From the NCBI GenBank assembly GCA_902529115.1, contig CABZVB010000008.1, forward strand, positions 1 through 64,000: a DNA stretch of 64,000 nt, in the 5' to 3' direction. The DNA comes from an uncultured Balneola sp. Its GTDB lineage: Bacteria; Bacteroidota; Rhodothermia; Balneolales; Balneolaceae. Shown here piece by piece: positions 58,355 to 64,000 of this stretch. How positions within the stretch are numbered: position 1 is the first letter of the stretch; each line of letters starts with the position of its first letter. Position numbers and translations under genes: made by a program. Under the pieces are notes generated by a model, which made no database searches, had not been told where the DNA came from, and saw nothing but the letters and a program-made list of their open reading frames with translations.

Positions 58355-58777
58355 GTTCTTACCATTTGGGGTCTATCGTGAATTATTAAATGTAAGTGCG
58401 CGGAAGGTATATAAATTTACATAGCATGAAAACATTACTCACAAATATATAAAGTAGAATAAACTTAACAAGACAGAAAAACTACTTGAAAAAAACTGTA
58501 AATACGACTACTAAAACAGAACTTATTTTGCAAACAAAACATTAAAAAATAGATGAATTTTCATCCAATTATCTCTACCTATTAATGGTAGGTCAGACGA
58601 AAAAATTTGGGACCGATAGGTGAGGTTGAATTTAATTGAGTATTATAATCGAGAAAAAAGATTGTTATACCTAGTAGGTGCAGATCGTTCTTAATTGAGT
58701 TTAGACATTTGATATGAAGTGTGTTTGTTGTGATATGATATCTGAGTCTTATTGATTCGTATTTTGAAAAAAAGCTT
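58355..58777. other. Intergenic region, 423 bp
   Basis: AT-rich; precedes the acyltransferase gene. A 67-codon open frame on the minus strand has no family features. No RNA gene or clear hairpin seen. Confidence 0.5.
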
Positions 58778-59548
58778 ATGAACAATAAATTAACTTATGT
58801 TAACTACTTTCGAAGTATACTGGGCATTCTGCTTTTTACTGCTCTTTTTTCATTGCTCATTCCTATCGTCAGTATAATTGTGGTAATAAGTTTAGGTAAA
58901 TTAACTGATTGGGTTTTGGAAAAAGTAGCACCACTCCTAGCAAGATTCATACTTTGGATTTTAGGTATCAACTATCGAATTAAGTATCAGCAAACAAAGT
59001 TGAAAGATGGTACAATTCTGACGGGCAATGTTCATACACCAGCTATATATATTGTAAATCACGCTAGTACCTTAGATATATTGACTATTCTCGCGCTGGC
59101 TATTCAGCGTGTGCGATTCGTGGCAAAATGGGAAATGCAATACTTCCCTTTCTTTTTCCTGTTAGGGAGATTAACTGGTCAAATTTTTATCAAACGTGGG
59201 GATCGTGAAAAAGCAATTCAAACCCTCCAAAAAAATTATGATAAAGTGCAAAAACATCACCGCTCTATTTTAATTGCACCAGAAGGAACACGAAAGCACG
59301 AAATGCCAATTGGCCCTTTCAAAAAAGGTGCATTTCGCATGGCACTAGATTTAAGCTACCCAATCGTACCCATTTACTTTGAGGGAACTACTGAATTAAA
59401 TGAAGGCGGATCTTTATTTACCAAGGCTGGCAGCATAACTGCTCATGTGTTTTCACCGATTTCTACTGACCGATGGAAAGAGGCAACCTTAGAAAAAAAT
59501 ATTGAAGATATTCGTAATAAGTATCTTCAATGGAGCCAAAGTTTATAA
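58778..59548 (+). CDS. 1-acyl-glycerol-3-phosphate acyltransferase-like (PlsC family)
   Basis: 256 residues with an N-terminal membrane helix (about 13-38) and the acyltransferase motifs: NHASTLD (H95-x4-D100), FVAKWEM, GQIFIKRGDREKA and APEGTRKHE, then PIVPIYFEG. Transfers acyl groups in phospholipid synthesis or, as in related branches, to other lipids. Monocistronic. Confidence 0.9.
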   Translation: MNNKLTYVNYFRSILGILLFTALFSLLIPIVSIIVVISLGKLTDWVLEKVAPLLARFILWILGINYRIKYQQTKLKDGTILTGNVHTPAIYIVNHASTLDILTILALAIQRVRFVAKWEMQYFPFFFLLGRLTGQIFIKRGDREKAIQTLQKNYDKVQKHHRSILIAPEGTRKHEMPIGPFKKGAFRMALDLSYPIVPIYFEGTTELNEGGSLFTKAGSITAHVFSPISTDRWKEATLEKNIEDIRNKYLQWSQSL

Positions 59549-59549
59549 G

Positions 59550-59801
59550 TTACTTATCTCTGTAAAAATAGATTTTTTTATTGGTTGAGTCTCTACGACT
59601 CTTTACCGTATAATCTTTTTGACGACAAAATTGATAAACGGCTGTTCTCATTGAGTTTACAGACTTATCAGTACTATAAGGGACTTCAACTGCCTGCCCA
59701 CCTGGTCTTAACTTTTCAATAGCTTCTAATAGTGGTTTAAACTTAGAAGAACGTTTTTTTGAAGATTTTACAACTGATCTTTTTACGAATTTTATTTCCA
59801 T
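59550..59801 (-). CDS. Small basic protein, function unknown
   Basis: 83 residues, lysine/arginine-rich (KRSVVKSSKKRSSKFKP), with a segment SVNSMRTAVYQFCRQKDYTVKSRR and a terminal KIYFYRDK strand that read like a small nucleic-acid-binding fold. Convergent with the acyltransferase gene, one base apart. No family recognised; an ordered composition and plausible codon use suggest it is real. Confidence 0.6.
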   Translation of the reverse strand: MEIKFVKRSVVKSSKKRSSKFKPLLEAIEKLRPGGQAVEVPYSTDKSVNSMRTAVYQFCRQKDYTVKSRRDSTNKKIYFYRDK

Positions 59802-60188
59802 ATTATTTTTAATATAACATTACTAAAGTATAAATAACTAATTAATAAATATATTTAATATTTACTGTTTATCAAATTTTTCATTGAGTACAACTATAAT
59901 TTAATTACTTAAAATTTATAGATTACTTTTTATATTTGATTTATAATAGCCAATACCTTTGTATTTTGATTTTATTTTTCCTTTAATTAATAAGTTTATC
60001 CTTTAATACCTATAAAACTAACTAAACCTATTGTTATTACTGTTGACTTCCATTTAACAGAATTTATATACTTGAAATATTATTACAAGGCTTTTTAGGT
60101 TACATCATTTATATTTAATGTGTACTTTTTATCGACAAACGATAGTCATTTATTTTTTGCAAATACCTGTAGCTAAAAACGAACTCAC
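59802..60188. other. Intergenic region, 387 bp, very AT-rich
   Basis: Runs of A/T, no hairpin with T-run, no open frame of note. Presumably holds promoters for the flanking divergent genes. Confidence 0.5.
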
Positions 60189-61106
60189 ATGCGTCCTTAT
60201 ATTTTTGTTTTTGTATTTCTTTTTTCAGTCGGTATTATGGCTTGTTCTACCACAAACACCATACAAAAAAACGATATATCTTCTGTGACTTCGTCCATAG
60301 ATGTAATTGAAAGAACTCCTTCAATTTTGAACAAAAGAATGGATAGAACCGATCTTAGTGAATTATTTTGGGCACGACAAGATAGTGCTAAAATGCAATT
60401 TACTCAGCCAGATATTGATTTTATGACGGGTATGATAGGTCATCATGCCCAGGCCCTTATCATGTCAAGCATGGCAAGTGTAAACAACGCTAGTCCTTCT
60501 ATTATAATTTTGAGCAAACGAATTATAAATGCCCAGAAAGATGAAATAGCCATTATGCAACGTTGGTTACATGACCGCAATCAAACAGTGCCTCAAGTTA
60601 CTATTGATGGTCTTCAATTGATTATTGAACCAGGTAATGAGCCTTCATTGGTATTTGATTCAGCTCAAGTAGCGCATGCTGTTAAACATTTTAATAAGCA
60701 TGGTAGCTATATGGATAATACTCACTACCAGATAATACATGGAGAAGAAACGAATCATGAAGTTATGGTTCATGGCACAATGGGGCAAAATGAACGTGAA
60801 ATGAACCATGAAAGTATGGATCATTCAGGCATGCATGACCATTCCAATATGCCTGGAATGTTAACACAGGACCAACTCAAAGAGCTTGCTTTAGCAAAAG
60901 GAAGACAGTTTGATCGTCTCTTTTTAACATACATGATTCAACATCATACCGGGGCCATTATTATGGTTAAAGATTTGGTTGAAACCGACGGAGCTGCTCA
61001 GGAACTACAAATTGGTGAGCTTGCTGGGGAGATAAACGTGGACCAAAAAACGGAAATTGAACGCATGCGTCTCATGCTCATTGAGATTATTGGATTAAAT
61101 GATTAA
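60189..61106 (+). CDS. Lipoprotein with two DUF305 domains and a His/Met-rich linker
   Basis: 305 residues. Lipobox GIMAC (Cys 19). First DUF305 unit about 75-150 with MTGMIGHHAQALIMS (HH 85-86); second about 225-305 with TYMIQHHTGAIIMV (HH about 251). Between them lies a stretch (about 184-224) very rich in His and Met (NHESMDHSGMHDHSNMPGM), as in copper- or silver-binding proteins. Likely periplasmic metal buffering or tolerance. Function of DUF305 itself is poorly defined. Confidence 0.88.
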   Translation: MRPYIFVFVFLFSVGIMACSTTNTIQKNDISSVTSSIDVIERTPSILNKRMDRTDLSELFWARQDSAKMQFTQPDIDFMTGMIGHHAQALIMSSMASVNNASPSIIILSKRIINAQKDEIAIMQRWLHDRNQTVPQVTIDGLQLIIEPGNEPSLVFDSAQVAHAVKHFNKHGSYMDNTHYQIIHGEETNHEVMVHGTMGQNEREMNHESMDHSGMHDHSNMPGMLTQDQLKELALAKGRQFDRLFLTYMIQHHTGAIIMVKDLVETDGAAQELQIGELAGEINVDQKTEIERMRLMLIEIIGLND

Positions 61107-61257
61107 ACCATAAGTGGATAACAAATTCATATACTTAATCTCTTATTTTAAGTTTACAATCAGTTTTGCAAATTTAAAAACAATTATCCTAATTCACTCG
61201 TTTGCATTTTTTTTAAATAATGAACGTTTAAAAACAACAATAATAAATCACAGATAA

Positions 61258-63258
61258 ATGACACTATTTATGAATAAAACTCGTGTTAGTTCAACACTAT
61301 GGGTTTCTTTTATAGCAGTTGCTACTTTTATGAGTTGTAGCACTTCTCAAGAAACTGCCATGGTTACTATTAATGCACCAGAAGTAGCTCCACTTACAGA
61401 AGCAATGGTACCTACTCCCGACCCTCGCGTTGGCTTGGCTGCAGGTCTATTTGATGCTGAGGAAGCTGTATGGAATCTCGAAGTGCTCTCACAAACTCCT
61501 CCACCTGAAAAATTCATAGGCAAAACAAACTCTGACCTAGCTTTTCAGGGAAATTATGCTTTTCAAGGAAATTATAATGGAATTATTGTATGGGATATAA
61601 GCGATCCTACAAATCCTGTCTTAATTAATGATTACGAATGTCCAGCATCACAAAGCGATGTTTCAGTATATGGAAACCTTCTTTTTGTATCTGGTGAGGG
61701 GTTAGGGGGTCGCATCGACTGTGGAACAGAAGGTGTTCAAGAAGCTGTTAGCGCTGACCGCCTTCGAGGAATCCGCATTTTTGATATCACAAATATCCAA
61801 AATCCTGAGTATATAGCCAATGTACAGACATGTCGCGGTTCCCATACACACTCTGTATTAAAAGATCCTAACGATGACGAAAATATCTATGTTTATGTTT
61901 CTGGCTCATATGTAGTGCGGTCAGATGAGGAATTAGCAGGATGTTCAGACCTTCAACCAGAAGAAGATCCTAATTCGGCTTTATTCCGCATTGAAGTAAT
62001 AAAAGTCCCACTAAATAGCCCAGAAGATGCTGCTATTGTTAGCTCACCTCGTATCTTTGAAGATCTGCAGGCTCCTCCAACTCATGGTTTAGCTCCAGCT
62101 GATATAGCAGCAATAGAAGCAGCTAAAGCTGCTGGCGCTTATACAGTGATTCTTGGTGGAACTGAGCGTGTCTTACCTGGTCGCTATGTACAAGGACTAC
62201 TTGAAAGTATAGTCCAACAACGTGGCGGTGAGGGTGCACCAACAGCCGATGATTCCTCTACTTTACGTAACAATATTCAAACAATGGTAGACGCAATGTT
62301 TGGTGGTGGTAATGATGACGTTACTGCAAGGAGAGGACCTGATCAATGTCATGATATTACATTATACCCCGAATTAGGTATAGCTGGTGGCGCTTGCGAG
62401 GGATATGGTCTCTTGCTTGACATAAGTGACCCAGCAAACCCTGTTCGTATTGATGCAGTTGCTGACTCCAACTTTGCTTACTGGCACTCTGCAACTTTCA
62501 GTAATACAGGTGATAAAGTAATCTTCACTGACGAATGGGGAGGTGGTGGTGGACCTAAGTGTAGAGACACTGATCCAATGGAATGGGGAGCAAATGCCAT
62601 ATTCACAATAGAAGATGGAAAAATGAAATTCAAAGAATACTATAAAATGCCCGCTCCACAAACAGTAAACGAAAACTGTGTGGCTCATAATGGTTCTTTA
62701 ATACCTGTCCCAGGACGTGATATTATGGTACAATCATGGTATCAGGGTGGAATCTCTATTTTTGATTTTACTGATCCATCTAATCCAGTTGAAATAGCTT
62801 TCCACGACTATGGTCCTACTAATGGAGAAAGTATGTCAATGGGTGGTAGCTGGAGTGTTTATTGGTACAATGGAGTTATTGTAAACTCTGAAATTGCTCG
62901 TGGTCTAGATTTGTTTAAACTTACTCCTAGCCCATTTATGACAGAAAACGAAATTGCAGCTGCTAACACTGTTCAGTGGGAATACCTCAACGCGCAAGGT
63001 CAGCCTAAAATTTACTGGCCAGCAACTTTCCACCTTGCTAAAGCCTATGTTGATCAATTAGATCGTGATGGGGAACTAAGTGACACTGAAATTATGGACA
63101 TTCGCCAATCTATTGCTCGTGCGGAAATGGCTAACGAGAAAAAACAAGCGAGTATGCTTGAAGAGTTATCCATGAGTGTGTCTGCTAAGGCTGCTAATTC
63201 TGCCAATCCTATGAAAGTATCTGCTCTTGCAGAAGCACTAAAAAACTTAGCTGGATAA
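61258..63258 (+). CDS. LVIVD-repeat lipoprotein
   Basis: 666 residues. Signal with lipobox FMSC; start taken at the first ATG, though MNKTRVSS four codons on gives a tidier signal peptide. The body is built of LVIVD-type beta-propeller repeats (GIIVWDISDPTNPVLIND, GIRIFDITNIQNPEYIANV, GLLLDISDPANPVRIDAV, GISIFDFTDPSNPVEIAF) with paired cysteines and His-containing strands (RGSHTHSV, YWHSATF, CVAHNGSL). Extracytoplasmic; ligand unknown. Ends with a strong terminator. Confidence 0.88.
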   Translation: MTLFMNKTRVSSTLWVSFIAVATFMSCSTSQETAMVTINAPEVAPLTEAMVPTPDPRVGLAAGLFDAEEAVWNLEVLSQTPPPEKFIGKTNSDLAFQGNYAFQGNYNGIIVWDISDPTNPVLINDYECPASQSDVSVYGNLLFVSGEGLGGRIDCGTEGVQEAVSADRLRGIRIFDITNIQNPEYIANVQTCRGSHTHSVLKDPNDDENIYVYVSGSYVVRSDEELAGCSDLQPEEDPNSALFRIEVIKVPLNSPEDAAIVSSPRIFEDLQAPPTHGLAPADIAAIEAAKAAGAYTVILGGTERVLPGRYVQGLLESIVQQRGGEGAPTADDSSTLRNNIQTMVDAMFGGGNDDVTARRGPDQCHDITLYPELGIAGGACEGYGLLLDISDPANPVRIDAVADSNFAYWHSATFSNTGDKVIFTDEWGGGGGPKCRDTDPMEWGANAIFTIEDGKMKFKEYYKMPAPQTVNENCVAHNGSLIPVPGRDIMVQSWYQGGISIFDFTDPSNPVEIAFHDYGPTNGESMSMGGSWSVYWYNGVIVNSEIARGLDLFKLTPSPFMTENEIAAANTVQWEYLNAQGQPKIYWPATFHLAKAYVDQLDRDGELSDTEIMDIRQSIARAEMANEKKQASMLEELSMSVSAKAANSANPMKVSALAEALKNLAG

Positions 63259-63282
63259 TTGTTACCTAATTATTGCTTATTT

Positions 63283-63315
63283 AAAAGCCTCAATCCGACA
63301 GGATTGAGGCTTTTT
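63283..63315 (+). terminator. Terminator after the LVIVD gene
   Basis: AAAAGCCTCAATCC (63283-63296), loop GACA, GGATTGAGGCTTTTT (63301-63315): 14-bp perfect stem with T tail. Confidence 0.93.
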
Positions 63316-63380
63316 CTATACCAATGATCAATATTGTTTATATATTAGGACTCTGACCATCAAAATGTATTTTAAAAACA

Positions 63381-64000
63381 ATGAATTACCTACTGATACG
63401 AAGTATTCTTTTTGTAGCTATAAAACTAATATTCATACAAGTTGTCACGGCACAATTAATAATCAATGAAATTAGCTCAAATAATAAAAGTACATTACAA
63501 GATAATGATGGGGATTATCCAGATTGGATAGAACTCTTTAATGAAAGTACGGATACAGTGAATCTTAATGGTTACACTATTAGTGACGATAGAGAAGAAT
63601 TAGACAAATATATTATACCAGACATAAACATTGCCCCATTTTCTTATTTAATTCTATTTGCATCAGGTAAAAATTATGTATCAGATGTTACCTATTGGGA
63701 AACTTTGGTCGGTAATGGGCAGATTGCTAAGTATATCCTACCAAATGGTCAGACTGATAATAACTGGATTGAAAAAGACTTTAATGACCAAAAATGGTTA
63801 AATGGACAATATGGAATTGGATACGGTGATGAAGACGACGAAACAGTAGTTAGTAATGGTACCCAATCTATTTTTGCAAGATCATATTTTCAAGTTGATG
63901 ACTTAAAATCTGTGAAAAGTATGATATTACACATGGATTATGATGATGCTTTTGTCGCTTATTTAAATGGTACTGAGATTGCAAGAGAAAATATAACTGG
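63381..64000 (+). CDS. Exported lamin-tail-domain protein, partial (runs off the window)
   Basis: Open to the window edge, 206 codons visible. Signal peptide (MNYLLIRSILFVAIKLIFIQ..., cleavage near TAQ), then a lamin-tail domain (LIINEISSNNKSTLQDNDGD, DWIELFNESTDTVNLNGYTI, PFSYLILFASG) and the start of a beta domain (WIEKDFNDQKWLNGQYGIGY..., FQVDDLKSVKSMILHMDYDD). This order occurs in secreted CotH-type proteins, so a kinase-like and a sorting domain may follow to the right. Related in domain content to the gene at 50683. Confidence 0.85.
   Translation, partial: MNYLLIRSILFVAIKLIFIQVVTAQLIINEISSNNKSTLQDNDGDYPDWIELFNESTDTVNLNGYTISDDREELDKYIIPDINIAPFSYLILFASGKNYVSDVTYWETLVGNGQIAKYILPNGQTDNNWIEKDFNDQKWLNGQYGIGYGDEDDETVVSNGTQSIFARSYFQVDDLKSVKSMILHMDYDDAFVAYLNGTEIARENIT

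Noticed and set aside
58582-58785. 67-codon minus-strand frame in the gap before the acyltransferase gene
   Set aside because: No recognisable features, no ribosome-binding site seen, AT-rich intergenic DNA; overlaps the next gene start.

Overview
The window reads as a chromosomal segment of a marine-type member of the Bacteroidota/Balneolota/Rhodothermota group. Four secreted proteins end in the same C-terminal sorting domain (LxQNYPNPFNPSTxI..., then VYNMLGQ..., ending in a basic MxLIK tail), which marks export by a type IX-like secretion system. Other lineage pointers are a DUF4834 protein, a DUF2911 protein, GbsR/MarR and YbbR proteins, several TonB/outer-membrane proteins and many SpII lipoproteins. 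The sorting-domain style (NYPNPFNPST) is the one common in Balneolaceae, so that family is my best guess; no rRNA is present to confirm it. No phage, insertion sequence or CRISPR array was seen.

Layout. 1-6.7 kb: alkane hydroxylase AlkB, polyphosphate kinase 2, a large secreted propeller-amidohydrolase and an aldo/keto reductase. 6.7-14.2 kb: visibly AT-richer accessory genes (serine hydrolase lipoprotein, TolB-like propeller, YHYH lipoprotein, SDR-DUF2867, histone-deacetylase-like hydrolase, outer-membrane protein, GNAT). 14.35-22.4 kb: seven tightly packed minus-strand genes, in transcription order an NAD-dependent epimerase/reductase, a metallo-beta-lactamase-fold hydrolase, a PaaK/F390-synthetase-like adenylate-forming enzyme, a ketoacyl synthase III (OleA/FabH-like), a membrane-anchored sulfotransferase, CysD and a CysN-CysC fusion. 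The last two make PAPS, the donor the sulfotransferase needs, so this looks like a self-contained pathway for a sulfated acyl product. It is the best candidate here for an undescribed system.

22.8-34.3 kb: secreted degradation genes: a 1.8-k-residue subtilase with tandem carbohydrate-binding-like modules, a DPP-IV-type S9 peptidase and a GH81 beta-1,3-glucanase with PKD, CBM6 and sorting domains. 34.5-43 kb: housekeeping (ispH, ybbR-like, dciA-like, recF, endonuclease I, enolase, HAD phosphatase). 43-48.7 kb: the chromosomal origin region. prmC is followed by about 450 bp holding three perfect, co-oriented DnaA boxes, then dnaA (TTG start), folB, folK, a deoxynucleoside kinase, a DUF4834 protein and a TPR protein. 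48.8 kb: tRNA-Leu(GAG). 49-64 kb: msrA, DUF2911, CotH-like secreted protein, a TonB receptor under a TPP riboswitch, M28 peptidase, degenerate FmdB-like protein, GbsR/MarR regulator, PlsC-like acyltransferase, a His/Met-rich double-DUF305 lipoprotein, an LVIVD lipoprotein and the start of a lamin-tail protein cut by the window edge.

Non-coding signals include the TPP aptamer with an unusually long P3 arm and a downstream hairpin that covers the Shine-Dalgarno site, five clear intrinsic terminators, several perfect palindromes, and a two-copy dispersed element built on 11-nt tandem units that sits directly after two of the terminators.
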